Source: Ophiobolus disseminans
Taxonomy: Eukaryota > Ascomycota > Dothideomycetes > Pleosporales > Phaeosphaeriaceae
Length of the DNA: 64,000 bases
Reading direction: 5' to 3'
Assembly (NCBI GenBank): GCA_010093685.1
Contig: MU006247.1
Span: 186,001-250,000, forward strand
Shown: one piece after another, positions 9,424 through 20,249 of the stretch
Position numbering within the stretch: position 1 is the stretch's first letter
Layout: every line of letters begins with the position of its first letter
Notes under the pieces: generated by a model
The model's database searches: none
What the model was told of the DNA's origin: nothing
What the model saw: only the letters and a program-made list of their open reading frames with translations
Translations under genes and position numbers: made by a program

Positions 9424-10663
9424 TGGGCACCAAACCAGACCCTCGAGATTTGTTGCAAGACCTACACCAACTTTCGGAGGCGGGACGCGAGCGCTTCCTG
9501 GCGCTGTTGTCGCAGGAGTCAACAACCGAGATACCGAAAGTTGCTCTGCTGGAATGGGATGCCGCACAGAAAGAGAGGATTCTGAAAGGTAAGACAACTG
9601 GTCTCGTCTGTGAGAAAGTCAGCTAAACAACATGTGATAGATGATGCACTCTCAGGCCCAAAATAATGCAAGAAAAAGAAGAAGAAGAAGAGATGTCTCT
9701 TATCAGACCTCTCCACCAACCAGAATGTCTCGCAAAAGACATACCCGGGTACACTGGCCCCAAAGCATTCAGTCGCAACAATAATAACAACAACCAACGA
9801 TAAATTACATGCTGAGGCGGCCTTCCTCGCAGCCGGAGTTAAACGACAAGAAGAAAAGCTGCAATGCCTGGAACGCGATCTTATGATCAAGAGCGAATGG
9901 TTGCCGGCGGTTACTATTGAAGTGGGAAAGTTGATGTTATTTCAGAGTGAGATGCAGCGTTAAGTACTCTGTTTACCAGCCACCTGCTCCTTCCATGACT
10001 GAGGTCCTTGCAGCAGCTGCTGCGCCTGATTGCCCAGGCAGCACCTGCTCTCAATAGTTACAACGACTACGAGAGCGACGACGAGCATCAGGAAGAAAGA
10101 CTGAAAGATCAATGCGCAGACACCCACAGCAACGTCGACACCGAGATCAGCTCCACAGGTCCATCCTCACTGCTCGGCCTAGCAATCCGGACCCGCAAGC
10201 CAGAAACGCCCATCACGCCCCCCATCACCCCTTCAGACCCCTTCCCAATGCTGCTCTCCATCCCCACCACCGACTTCACGACCATCATCAAGCACATTGA
10301 GAGCTCCCCACTGATGTCCGCACGATCCTCAAAGCCCGCTTCACGGCAATGCATTCAAAGAGCAAGGGCCGCGTAAACTGTTTCGGCCGCATCGAACGGG
10401 GCCCAAGAGCTTATGCCGAGAAGAAGCATTGCATTCGCGACGCCCTCGTGCGCACCCGAGGCGATGGTAGCAACTTCAGTAACGGCGTGACGTTCAGAGA
10501 GACGGGCAGAGCGTGCGCGGACGAGAGATGTGTTAATGCTAGTGACCCGTGCACGTATGTTGTCATTCATGACAAGGATCCTAGCTCTTGTATGGTGCCG
10601 CTGCCGGAGGAGAAAAGGATTGGGAGGGTGTGGACAGAGCTGGAGTTCTGGGTCCGGTACTAG
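9424..10663 (+). pseudogene. Broken gene of a dothideomycete-type family, unknown function
   Basis: The first exon reads MGTKPDPRDLLQDLHQLSEA and ends RILK at a GTAAGA donor (9590). Coding then resumes as EEEEEMSLIRPLHQPECLAK, but must shift one base inside an AAT/AAC microsatellite near 9780 to read HAEAAFLAAGVKRQEEKLQC. After a weak intron the frame from 10014 (LLRLIAQAAPALNSYNDYES) must shift again near 10303 to reach ELPTDVRTILKARFTAMHSK. The C-terminus has a Cys-bearing segment (CADERCVNASDPCTYVV) and ends LPEEKRIGRVWTELEFWV, a pattern I associate with uncharacterised proteins in this class of fungi. At least two frame changes lack splice explanations, so decay, or less likely sequencing error, is inferred. 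Confidence 0.45.
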
Positions 10664-11420
10664 GCGACCTGAGAGATAGCCGTTCGCCACGGCCATCGCA
10701 AAGCCAGACCAGGAGAGTGGAGTATGTACGATTGACGGGCAGGATCATGAAGACATGACGCGACAAAAATGCAGAACACATCCAACAGATGCTTTCAAAA
10801 ACCGAAAAGGGTGGGGTTGAAGAACGATAAACGAGACAGGATGCCACGAGGCTACGAGACAACGGCATGTACATTACGGAACTAACAAGTTTTGAAAAGA
10901 AAAGCATATACCTACATACCTCCACAGAACTAAAAGTGATGGTGATAGCCAGTGATCACACCATAGGTGCGATACCCGAGCGGATAGAAGATATGGCCAT
11001 ACATCTGAAGCACATAAAGCGAGCGGGTTGGATGACCGGTGCCGATGGAGAGCTTGTGACTGGTACAAACATAAGGCCTGTACGTTTCAGTTAGTCTGAA
11101 GACTCATGCTGGAGCTTGAAGAATATACAACAACCAATTTTGAACACTTTTTTCATTACTGACGTGAGACTAAGCTAAGCTATATAGGACGCCACCATCC
11201 CTTCCATTCATTCCATAACCCACCGAAGAAAGAAAATATCCTCCCAAAGCCTACCAGAGAGGTCGCAGAGGTATCATCATAAGCTTATTGTTACAGGATC
11301 CTAAGCCGATTCATTTTCGCCCAAAGATACGGATATCGTGAGTTCATGTCATAATGCGTCCGGAGGTCATGTTCGATGACTTGACGTTGGTTGTCGTAGA
11401 GGGGTCATGTGGCGAGCCGT
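10664..11420. other. Intergenic, about 750 bp
   Basis: No gene supported. It lies between two convergent 3' ends (the broken gene on the plus strand and the Ish1 gene on the minus strand). Open frames at 10867-11094 are short and unremarkable. It is probably the two 3' untranslated regions plus a spacer. Confidence 0.45.
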
Positions 11421-12886
11421 TTACAACTCATCCTTGGCCTTCTTAGAGGCAGAGCTGGCTGAAGCGGCAGCGGCGTTGTAGCCCTTGTCGGCAGACTTCG
11501 AAGCAGCGGACGCGGCGCTGGAGGCGCTCTTAGCGGCGACAGACGAGGCGCTAGCAGCTGACTTGGAGATGGACGACGACGACGAAGATGCGGCCTTGGC
11601 GGCGGATCCGGTCAAGGAGGCAGCAGAGGAAGCCGCAACCTTGGAAGCAGAGCTGGCGCTGGAACCAGCGGCATCAGTAGCCGATGAGACGCTAGCAGCA
11701 GCGGCATCAGTAGCAATACCGAACTGAGCCTTGAACCAGTTGGTGTATCCAGCGAAGCCGTTGGTGGCGGCGTTGTACTGGTTGTTGGCCTTGGTGGTAG
11801 CAGCTCCGTAAGCCGAGCCGATAGTAGCAGACGCGCTGTCGCCATAGAGACGGGCACGGTGCTTGCGGGCGAGAGCGATGAGCTCGTTGCGCTTGGAACC
11901 CTGGGGAACCTTGATGTTGTTGCTGTCAGCCCACTCCTTGATCTGGCTGTCCGACCACGAGTCGAGGAGAGCGTCACTGAGGCTCTGTTGAGCGGCAGCG
12001 GCGGACGAGGAAGCCTGGGCGTAAGCACCCTGGGCGTTCTGGCTGGCGAGACGAGACTGGCGGCGGAGGGTAGCAATCAAGGAGTCGCGGGTGGTTGGCT
12101 GAGGAGCAGGGTAGCCACGCTCATCGAGCCAAGACTTGATATCAGAGTCAGACCAGGAAGCGTAGAGCCAGTCACCGGGGTAGGCAGCAGTCTCGCCGAG
12201 CTTGGTGGCGGCAGACTGGTAGTTCTCACGGACGGCCTTGATGAGCGAGTCACGTTGGCGGGGCTGGGGGACGGGAATGCCGTTCTTGTCGGCGAATGCC
12301 TTGAGCTGAGAGTCGGACCAGCTGTGGCGTGTTAGTGTGTGGTTTGCATGTGAAAGCTTAATACTTACGAATCGAAGATCCAGTCCTTGACGCTGCCGTA
12401 AGCTTGGTTGGCCGAATCCTCAGTCTCGGTCCAGTAGACCTTGACCTGCTCGGCGAGGCTCTTAGCATCCTTCTCGGTGCCCTTCTTCGCCTGGTAGCCC
12501 TTGGTGGTGAGGTAGTTCTGGAGGCTCTGGGCATCCCAGCTGTTGTAGGGGCTGACGACCTTGTCGTTCCAGTTGTCCGCAACTGTCTTCTGGAGATTCT
12601 TGCGGTCCGAAGGCGCCGGGTGGGGAATGCCGTGGTCTGAGAGCCAGCGCTCGAGCTCCGTCTCATGCCACTTGTCGTAGACTGCTTCGTGTTAGTATGC
12701 TGTCTTGCAGTTGCATTGTTGGCGTAGGAGCGCGTATCCGAGGCCAATCAAGATCCCAGAGCGTTACAAGAGAGGAGGCAAGAGGAGGGGGCAATCACTC
12801 AACGCACCAGCCTTGCCGAACCAGCTGTTAGCCGCAGCCTGCGCGGCCAGCGTCACCACAAGGGTGGAAGCAAGGGTGAACCTCAT
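11421..12886 (-). CDS. Ish1/Msc1-domain stress protein with signal peptide and KDEL
   Basis: Three exons, complement(join(11421..12321, 12369..12681, 12808..12886)), 430 residues. Both introns (126 and 47 nt) have canonical ends and preserve frame. Residues 1-19 (MRFTLASTLVVTLAAQAAA) are a signal peptide. Five Ish1-type repeats follow, recognisable by the W-x-x-x-x-L-x-x-x-L/I pattern (YDKWHETELERWL, YNSWDAQSLQNYL, FDSWSDSQLKAFA, YASWSDSDIKSWL, LDSWSDSQIKEWA). The last 110 residues are almost pure Ala/Ser/Lys. The protein ends AKDEL, a classical ER-retention signal. S. pombe Ish1 is a stress-induced nuclear-envelope protein and yeast Msc1 affects meiotic sister-chromatid recombination. The signal peptide plus KDEL suggests residence in the ER or perinuclear lumen. 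Confidence 0.88.
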
Positions 12887-13855
12887 GATGTGTGTTTGCC
12901 AGATCGATGTACTGTCGCAATATCGAGAGATTAATTGAAGACGAGGATTGGGGGGTTGAGAGGAGGCGGCAATGAGGTGTAAGGGTGGACGGTCTAGAGC
13001 GGAGGCACGCTTTAAAGAGGCAGGAGGGGAGAGAGAATGCCCGTGGCGGGTGAAGATTGCAGATGTGACGTAGTTTGCACGTTGAGAGCAACACAAACAA
13101 GGTCAAGGCGCGCCTGCCTAGGCCCCGCAGCCAATGGGAGCTATGACCACGATTAACCGCCTTTTGTTGTGCGCAATTGTGAGCGCTTTCACAAGCTGGC
13201 GATCGAGGAGCATGTGCTGCTGGTATTCACGGCATTGAGACTTGTAGTATGGGCAGTTTCAGATCTTTTTCCTGGAGCATTCAGGCTCTATCGTGGCACA
13301 CATGAGACCTAGTAGGTTGTGCTGGCACCTGGATATACCATCGAATTTCCGTGTTGTGGCTGCTCATGGCGGCGACAATGCACTACTAGTCTGCCATCGG
13401 GCGAGCCTCCCTAGGTGCTGTGGACGGGAGGGAAGCTGTCATGAAGTCACTTGCCTGCATTCGAAGAGAACACATGTGCCTCTCTCACCGCTGCAACGCC
13501 GTGACGCTGCATGGCATTTCGAAATTTCCCATCCCGATGGCGATTTGCGGGGATTAGCCCCCTACGTCACCACAAACAATCCATGCACGAAAGGGTCTAG
13601 ATCCCCACTTGTTCCCACCACAAACATCAAATATGACATGGGTTGGCACCATCAAAAACTCTTCACAATTGCATGTGTTAGGCGAGCAAATGGTGAAAGA
13701 ATTCAAGTTATGCCATTCGTTTTCATGCGTGTTTTGACACATGCATTTTAGTCTGATGCTAAATCGATTGCTGTCAAGACACTGTACAATTGCATTTACA
13801 TATCCAGCTTGCTCGTGTTCTTCGGCAAAATGCTGTGAATGTAGCCCAGCCTCAC
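12887..13855. other. Intergenic, about 1 kb
   Basis: No gene supported. It holds the promoter of the Ish1 gene (immediately right of 12886) and the 3' flank of the mitochondrial protein gene. A possible terminal exon of the latter lies at its right edge (13856-13867 and 13920-13972; see that entry). Confidence 0.45.
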
Positions 13856-13972
13856 TCAAGGATCGCGATCTGGTCCACCTGTGCACACAGTCAGCAATCA
13901 TTACTTCGTTCAACATAGATCGGAAAACTTACCAGCCCAGAACTTCTTGCTAACCCATCCTTCTTCACATCC

Positions 13973-14446
13973 TCATTTATCAACCTGCTCATGCGCCTTC
14001 TCAGTCCGGGTCTCCATCTCGCGATTGTGCTTCTTCACATCCTCGCTCTCATTCTCCTTGGAGGGCGGGCTTGTACTCAGGATCTTAGGCTGTGCACCTT
14101 TCTTGCTCTTGCTCGCTCCATCGTTGGATTGTGGCTTTTCCGCAGACTTGCCAGATGGCTCTCCAGACGAGGACTTGCTGGATGATGAACCAGACGAGTC
14201 GTCGTTGTTGGGCGAAGACGAAGACTGTCCCTTGGCGACCTTGGGCGGAGGCGGGCCGGGGTGCTCAAGGCTTTCGCTCCGGTTCTTCCCTTGCTTCTCG
14301 GGCTTCTCGCCTGCGGGGTTGCCGGCGCCGGAGCCGTAGTCTTGTGTTGCGAAGCGGACTTGAGGACGAGCGCGAGGGACAAAGGAGAGGGCGGGTCGCA
14401 GGGCTGCTGAGCGCAGGAAGGACGCTGGGCGGGTGAGGAAAGTCAT
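13973..14446 (-). CDS. Conserved mitochondrial protein of unknown function
   Basis: 157 residues as an uninterrupted frame. The N-terminus (MTFLTRPASFLRSAALRPAL) is rich in Arg, Ser and Ala without acids, a mitochondrial presequence. The motif ATQDYGSGAGNPAGEKPEKQ with HPGPPPPKVAKG just after is one I recognise as strongly conserved among fungal proteins of unknown function. A Ser/Lys-rich linker and a charged tail (EDVKKHNREMETR) follow. The frame stops at TGA 13973-13975 after EQVDK. However, the same frame beyond that TGA reads WVSKKFWAG, reaches a GTAAGT donor near 13930, and after a CAG acceptor continues GPDRDP to a stop at 13856, which resembles the C-termini of relatives. A very short 39-nt intron (GTTGAT...CAAG) would remove the TGA in frame. 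The C-terminus is therefore uncertain. Confidence 0.75.
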   Translation of the reverse strand: MTFLTRPASFLRSAALRPALSFVPRARPQVRFATQDYGSGAGNPAGEKPEKQGKNRSESLEHPGPPPPKVAKGQSSSSPNNDDSSGSSSSKSSSGEPSGKSAEKPQSNDGASKSKKGAQPKILSTSPPSKENESEDVKKHNREMETRTEKAHEQVDK

Positions 14447-14820
14447 GATGAATCAATTGGGTATAACTGTGTATAAGGCACAGATTGGTTGTCAGAGGTT
14501 GGTTTGTGTTAACTGCAACTGTTAGTTGTCGTGGTTTGGAGCTACAGCTGCACGCCCAGGCTTCTGGAAGTGACATCATCATAGTGAGACGATCTCATGC
14601 CTGAACAGCCGCAACGCAAAAGCACGTCACTTCGTACGCACCCAAGCAATGATCACCCCAGTCTGAAGGTCGAGAAAAGATGTGCTAAATTCTAAAGTAT
14701 CGGGACGACACATTGTGGGTATCGCGCTAGTACAGTCCCATCCAGATCCAGATATGCCTCCAATATGTTCGTATCCTTGTGCCCATGTATATGCAAGTCG
14801 GTTGAGCAAAGTGTATCCAA
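14447..14820. other. Intergenic between mitochondrial protein and RBR ligase genes
   Basis: Contains the 5' flank of the mitochondrial protein gene and the 3' flank of the RBR gene. No further feature is seen. Confidence 0.4.
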
Positions 14821-16927
14821 TTAATCAATTCCAATCATCGTTCCATCGCATCGCCACTCATCGACTTCAACGCCCTTCTGCGCAGTGTTGATAGCTTCGT
14901 CGTCGACCGATACGTGACTGAGCCATGTGCCAACTCTGTTAGCACCGCGTTTGGTGCCGTCACGGGATAGTCCAGCCATTGCTGATGCTGCTGCCGTAGA
15001 ATGAAGCGCGGCAACTGGAGCCTCTCGCGCGGGGCGGCGGCTGAAGAACGAAGCTCTTGGTGCTGGTGCAGATGTTCGCTGAATGGTGCGAGCTGCCGCT
15101 GTTGCAGCTGGCCGCATGGTGTAAGAGTCGTTCATGTGGTGACCCATGGAGTTGCCTAAGCCGTAGACCTGAGCAACGGGATTTGCGCGTCGTGTGTTTG
15201 ATGCCGGGGCAATGTTGAGTGAAGCCTGCAAGTGCGAGGCCAAGGTTTGATCCGCTCGATCGAGATCACGATCCCGTCCACTGCGACGTGCACGGGTGCT
15301 TGAGCGACGCACTAGTGGGGGTGATGGCTCGTCGGGCATTTCGATGACTTCTACCACGTCTTCTTGCTGTCTGGTGGTATGTGGAACGCGCATGTCGTTG
15401 AGGCGGTCGTTGTCTTCTATGTGCTGATAGTTGAACCAAGGGCAGTTGCATGTCTTCCAGGGCGCTGCGCACACCATGCAGAACTGGGCTGTGCATCGAC
15501 TATGTACTCATCAGTGACCGTACCACGAGACTTTGTAGATCACACTTACCAGGTCATGTGGTTGCAACCCTCCTTCAGCTCGACCACAGCCTTGCAGTTG
15601 TAACACCTCTGCCAGCCTTGCTCTTTCGCCATTTGCACCATGCGGTTTGTCTCTTCATCCTTCGGGCACTCACGCCTCGTGTGAAATCGCTCATTGCACA
15701 ATACGCATACTTTGGTTGAACACGTCCCGCATCGTGCGTACTTCCTTCCGTATGTCAGATCCATCCGGATCCTCGAGGGCTTGATCCAGGAGCCGCATCC
15801 TTTTTGGGGGCAGTACAGCCGGTTTTGAGTCGTGTATTCCTGGTATTTCTTGTTCCACTGGATTTTAAACTTGTCGTCAAAGAGACGCTCGGCGTACTTC
15901 AGGGGGATGTGCTCTGAGGTGCAGCAGCGCGGCGGCATATGTTGCGGATCTTGGACCGAGAGTGTGAATTGTCGCTTGAGACACGAGTGGCACATTCGGT
16001 GGCCACACGAGAGCTTGACGGTCTTGTGCACGGGCAGCTCATCGTTCATGCAGACAAGACAGTCAACCCTACGGAGGTTAGCTTATTGATGCAACAGCGG
16101 ACTTGGAAACCGACATGTGAATTTCCTTGTGGACTGGCGTGCGTGGTGAAGGTCGTGTGAAGAGATTGGCAAAGAGGCCTCCGGTGCTCTTCCTCGAGAC
16201 GTCCCTTATGGATTGCGATCTCGAGACAGGCGGAGGAGAAAGAGGCTGCTTGATGGTGCTCGTGCGTCGGATAGTCGGCCTCGTGGCCATGTGGGCTTTA
16301 CTTGGCTCTCGCGCAGACATGCTCCTGCGCCTTGTCAGCCTCTGTCAGTTGCTGACTTGATAAATAATCCTACCTGCCCAGGGGAACCTCCACACGGCGC
16401 ACAGAGGCAGAACCGGAACCGGAATATGGCGTGTGTGCGGTCCGACTCGACGAACCACCCTCATCGCTCCTCTTGCGCGCGGATGGTCGCCGCACAGGGA
16501 TCTCCTCTACTACTCCCCTCGACGCCGGTCGTCCGTACACATAATCGTCGCTGTGGTCGTCGGGAATGACCTCCCTCTTCTTCGCCTTCCGTGTGCCATC
16601 TCGCCTGATCTCCCGGTGCACGACCCGGGGCTCCGGTTTTGGCCTCTCCAGCCTTATTTCCTGCGCCATGCGGTCCTGGTTGCGTCGGCGCTCGGACTCT
16701 GGTCGGGTGTAGTACGACTCTCTCCGGGCTCTCAGGTCGTCGATGTCCAGTTCAGCCTCCCGCCTCGCCTCATCTGCGCGGCGGCGCTCTCTTCGCTCTC
16801 GCTTGGCGGCAGCGTCGTTTTCTTCAATATCGCGTGCTTTGCGACGTCGGTGCCTCCGTTCCCGGTCGCCGTCTAATGGTTCGTCGTCGTAGTAGCGCGT
16901 GCCTCTGTCATCGCGGTTTCTGGCCAT
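14821..16927 (-). CDS. RBR-type E3 ubiquitin ligase (RING-IBR-RING)
   Basis: Four exons, complement(join(14821..15499, 15550..16068, 16115..16324, 16374..16927)), 653 residues, with introns of 50, 46 and 49 nt. Residues 1-250 are a highly charged Arg/Glu-rich, likely disordered region (RRHRRRKARDIEENDAA). RING1 starts at about 256 (CLVCMND, CGHRMCHSCLKRQF), the IBR follows (CPQKGCGSW, CGTCSTKVCVLC), then RING2 (CYNCKAVVELKEGCNHMTC, FCMVCAAPWKTC). The Cys in HMTC is at the position of the catalytic thioester cysteine of RBR ligases. The exon 3/4 splice lies exactly inside this motif and restores HMTCRCTAQFCMVC. The last 190 residues are Arg/Ala-rich and disordered. The family transfers ubiquitin from E2 to substrate in the cytosol or nucleus; the substrate is unknown. 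The donor GTCGGT of the 46-nt intron is the least certain junction. Confidence 0.88.
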
Positions 16928-17528
16928 GCCCGGGGCGCTGCAGGGCTATATCGCCTGCCCGGATGCCAGCCTGTCTGGTCACGGGCTCGTGCAGACGCTC
17001 AGGCAGCGGTGCAGGTGGGCGCACTGCACTGATAGGCAGCGCTGTGTGGAGGATGCGGAGGGCGTGACAGCGGAGGGCAGCCAGGCCGACGTTGGTTCAG
17101 ACGAACGCTGACCAGCAGCACGGGGCAAGCCGTCGGCGGTGAGGGCGCGCAGGGTGCCTGTTGATCAAAGTGCGGCCAGCCCGCCTCTCAGGGTTCTTCG
17201 CTAGGCACTAGCGGCAGCAGGGATCAGCGTCAGGCGTCGACGGACTGGATGCCAGTTGTCTCAGAGGGCGCAGATGATGTCGTCGACGCTGTGCGCAAAC
17301 GATGCTATCGGGTGGGTATGCAGTGTTGCGTCGCCGGGAGAACAAACCGTGTCTATATGCGAAGGGTCGCACCATGGCGCCGCACAGCCATTCAGGGCAA
17401 CTTTGGGCTGCAACGCTGGGATGTGTTATGCTGAGATGACTCGCCACAGAATTGCGATTGGTATATTGCAGCCCCTAGGCATGCGGGTGTGCGACTACGA
17501 CAGCGCCCATATGCGACATTTTCATTTC
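16928..17528. other. Intergenic, about 600 bp
   Basis: GC-rich spacer between the 5' end of the RBR gene and the 3' end of the Zrg17-like gene, both on the minus strand. It should contain the RBR promoter. Open frames here show no recognisable protein. Confidence 0.4.
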
Positions 17529-18990
17529 TCAGTCCTTCTCCAGGGTGATCTGGGTCGAAACCTCCCACTTCTGTCCCCCACTACCGTAGCCACCCCCTAG
17601 CCGGTTGCGCACCATGCTCCCAATGCGATCTCGAAGACGTCCGACTTCCTCCCGATTTCGTACGCGCAGCTTCAGGTTTGCCTGGCACAGCCCGTAGTGG
17701 ACCTGCCAGAACTTCGCCTCCTCCACCGTGCTGACTGCTGGGTCCGTCTCGAGATCGTACATGACATCCGACACCCCCGGGCCTGAGTATGACATGAGGA
17801 GCATCTTGCCCAATGTCCAGCCTTGAACCCAGCCCAATGCAACCATTGAAAAGGCAACCGAAAATGAGAGTGTGCGATCCAGCCAGACATACATCTGGAT
17901 GCTCAGTAGCGGCAGTAAAAGGAGCAGCGTCGAGCAGGACAGAGTGAGAAAATGCGACGGGTTGCTCAGCATCGAAGGGAGGTTGGCAATGGCACCAAGT
18001 CGCATAACCTTCCCAATGCGTGCGTGGTTCTTTAGCAGTACTGCAGAGACGATGGTCGAGGCAATTCCACTCAAGGCAGCAAGATCAATGCTGCCAGGAG
18101 ACACCCGTCCGTGAGCGTCTGCATGATGCGCTTGATGTCCGCCTGTGTTCTCCAACGCGTGTGTCAGGCCGTGAGAGATGAGATCAAGCCCCATGAAGAG
18201 CAGCCCGACCGACATGCCCAAGCCTGCAATCACTTCTAGGCGTTCAAACCCGAATGGATGCCGTATACTAGACCGCTTCCATAGTTCGAAGTTTGAACCA
18301 ACGTCGACCGCTACGCACAAGAAGGCCCCGAGCGCATCATAGAATATCAGACGTGAGAGCACTGTGAGCGCCAATGATTCGTGTGCGCCCCATTGCACCA
18401 GCCCTGCTACAACCAGGTGGCAAAAACACCATGCCAGGCGCAGCTTCTGGTCCTTGGACATGGAGGAGCGGTACTCCTTGAATGTTGGAACGGGGAGGGA
18501 GGCGGGGAGTTGGAGAGGGGCCCGAGGCGCGGGTTCGAGGAAGATCTGATGGGAGACACTACTGTGCTTGTACTTATGTCCCCGCCGTCGGCCAACGTCC
18601 TACCACTGTTAGAACAAGCGCCATCAAGTAGTACCACGAACATACTGATTTGTTCGGCTGTGGCCGTCCAGGCGCATAGGCAACTGGCTGGAAGTTGAAC
18701 GGGTTGCGAGTACTCTCCGATGAGTCTGTATCATTTGCACCGCTGGCACCGCTTGCGGGTGTGTACATTGCAGGTGTCCCTCGCTGCGAGACCGAATCGC
18801 TGGGTCTAAGAGTGGCATACTGCTTGGAGGGAAACGTCGCCGACATGGGTGAGAGAGTGTTCGCATCGTAGCCCAGCTTCCCAGGCGACATGTCACCGTT
18901 CAGTCCAAGTCCTACCGGCTGCGGCGCGTCATTGTCAGGAGGCGGCGTCGGTGTGCGTGGCGGCGCAGGCAGAGGCATACTGGAGGCCAT
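17529..18990 (-). CDS. Cation diffusion facilitator, Zrg17-like zinc transporter subunit
   Basis: Two exons, complement(join(17529..18599, 18646..18990)), 471 residues, one 46-nt intron in phase 0. Residues 1-115 are Pro/Ser/Thr-rich and cytosolic. The junction restores DVGRRRGHKYKHSSVSHQIF, a motif typical of fungal Zrg17 homologues. Six hydrophobic segments follow, with FGFERLEVIAGL after the second, the cation-efflux signature, and a C-terminal cytosolic domain. In ER/Golgi zinc uptake Zrg17 pairs with Msc2. Consistent with an accessory subunit, the HxxxD metal motif of the second segment is reduced (LIFYDALGAF keeps Asp, lacks His) and that of the fifth (NLPSMLSNPS) is lost. Zinc specificity and partner are inferred from the family. 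Confidence 0.85.
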
Positions 18991-19304
18991 AATCGCAGGT
19001 ATAATGAGTGTTTTTTAAGGAGGGGCTGCTAGAGAGAGAGCATAGCAATGCGTACAACAAGACGCCCAAGAAGGAAGGTGGAGGGGAGATTGAGGGAGGC
19101 CCTGTGTATGCGGCTCGAGTGGTGTTTAGCGGACCCCTGCAGCCAATCTGCGTGCGACAAGGCCGCATGCAAGGTACCACCCGTCGCAGCTGCCATTCCT
19201 CGAAACATGACGCGGCGCCTCTCACTTTGACAAATTGACAAAGAACATGACAGTTTCTACATAACAGCCGTGATGCTGCATGCTTTCATCACCGTAATCA
19301 CGAG
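18991..19304. other. Intergenic, divergent promoter region
   Basis: About 310 bp between the divergently transcribed Zrg17-like gene (minus) and the two-pass membrane protein gene (plus). It must hold both promoters. No clear TATA box is seen. Confidence 0.45.
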
Positions 19305-20249
19305 ATGGATCATAGCAATACGTGGTCGATAAACAGCGACGACGATAGTTGCCAGTCAGTATCGGGAAAGGACATGGACAACGGGAGCAAATCGGAGCAG
19401 AGGAGGAACAAAGCTGCAAATGCTCTCGGTGCTTTTCCCTTTCTGCCTTCTTTGAAAGGATCTATATCGACACCAGCTAAGGTGAACACCGAAGATGGTA
19501 GTGCTGTCACGGATGTGGAAGGCGCAGAGAGCATCGCAACTGCCTCACAGCAAAACCACGGCAGGAAGAGAACGAACTCACTGAGAAAAGCGGCCATGGC
19601 CAAGTTTGGCTTATCGCGCAAGGAGCGCATCCCAACCTCAACCCCCACCATAATCCCAGCTCCAATGAGTACCGACTCTCCAACATCTTCACACAACGAT
19701 ACACTCAAGCCCGGCCCTGAGCAGCAACTACAACACCGCAATACACCTTACTCGCAACCCAGCTCGAGTCGTAGACCAGCGCCATACAACTCCACTGCCG
19801 AAGAGGAACCCATGTCTTTCCAACATCTCCCAGACTCGAGCAGCAGTTCTTCGGTCGAGCAGTCCAGGAATGACAAGCCGGTGTCTCTGTTACAGCGTCG
19901 CTCACACCGGTCTACCCCCCGTCCCCTTCTTTCAGACAGTCCGACGCCCGATGATTTCGACATCGAGGACGATTGGGACTATAGCGAGACCGAGTGGTGG
20001 GGCTGGGTCATACTAATAGCGACATGGATCGTATTTGTCGTAGTCATGGGCTCCTGCTTGGGAGTGTGGAGCTGGGCGTGGGATGTAGGCGAGACGCCAT
20101 ATGCGCCACCAGATCTAGAAGACGACGACACACTGCCGATTGCGGGCTATTATCCTGCATTGATGGTGTGCACAGCCGTTATGAGCTGGGTATGGGTAGT
20201 AGTAGCATGGGGTGGCATCAAAGCCTTCCGACATGCTAAAGTTGGATAG
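19305..20249 (+). CDS. Conserved fungal two-pass membrane protein, unknown function
   Basis: Intronless, 314 residues. Residues 1-220 are hydrophilic, rich in Ser, Pro and Arg, and probably disordered and phosphorylated. An acidic stretch (DDFDIEDDWDYSETEWW) leads into two hydrophobic helices: about 228-255 (WVILIATWIVFVVVMGSCLG) and about 282-303 (ALMVCTAVMSWVWVVVAWGG). Between them lies WDVGETPYAPPDLEDDDTLP, a loop I recognise as conserved among filamentous fungal homologues. The protein ends IKAFRHAKVG. No enzyme motif is visible. Membrane location is clear from the sequence; compartment and role are unknown. Confidence 0.75.
   Translation: MDHSNTWSINSDDDSCQSVSGKDMDNGSKSEQRRNKAANALGAFPFLPSLKGSISTPAKVNTEDGSAVTDVEGAESIATASQQNHGRKRTNSLRKAAMAKFGLSRKERIPTSTPTIIPAPMSTDSPTSSHNDTLKPGPEQQLQHRNTPYSQPSSSRRPAPYNSTAEEEPMSFQHLPDSSSSSSVEQSRNDKPVSLLQRRSHRSTPRPLLSDSPTPDDFDIEDDWDYSETEWWGWVILIATWIVFVVVMGSCLGVWSWAWDVGETPYAPPDLEDDDTLPIAGYYPALMVCTAVMSWVWVVVAWGGIKAFRHAKVG

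Noticed and set aside
11859..12335. 158-residue plus-strand open frame
   Set aside because: Antisense shadow of the Ala/Ser-rich Ish1 gene. It crosses that gene's intron.
14821..16927. Two separate genes (Arg-rich protein and RBR ligase)
   Set aside because: A canonical 49-nt intron (16325-16373) joins them in phase, and the downstream part has no independent start in good context.
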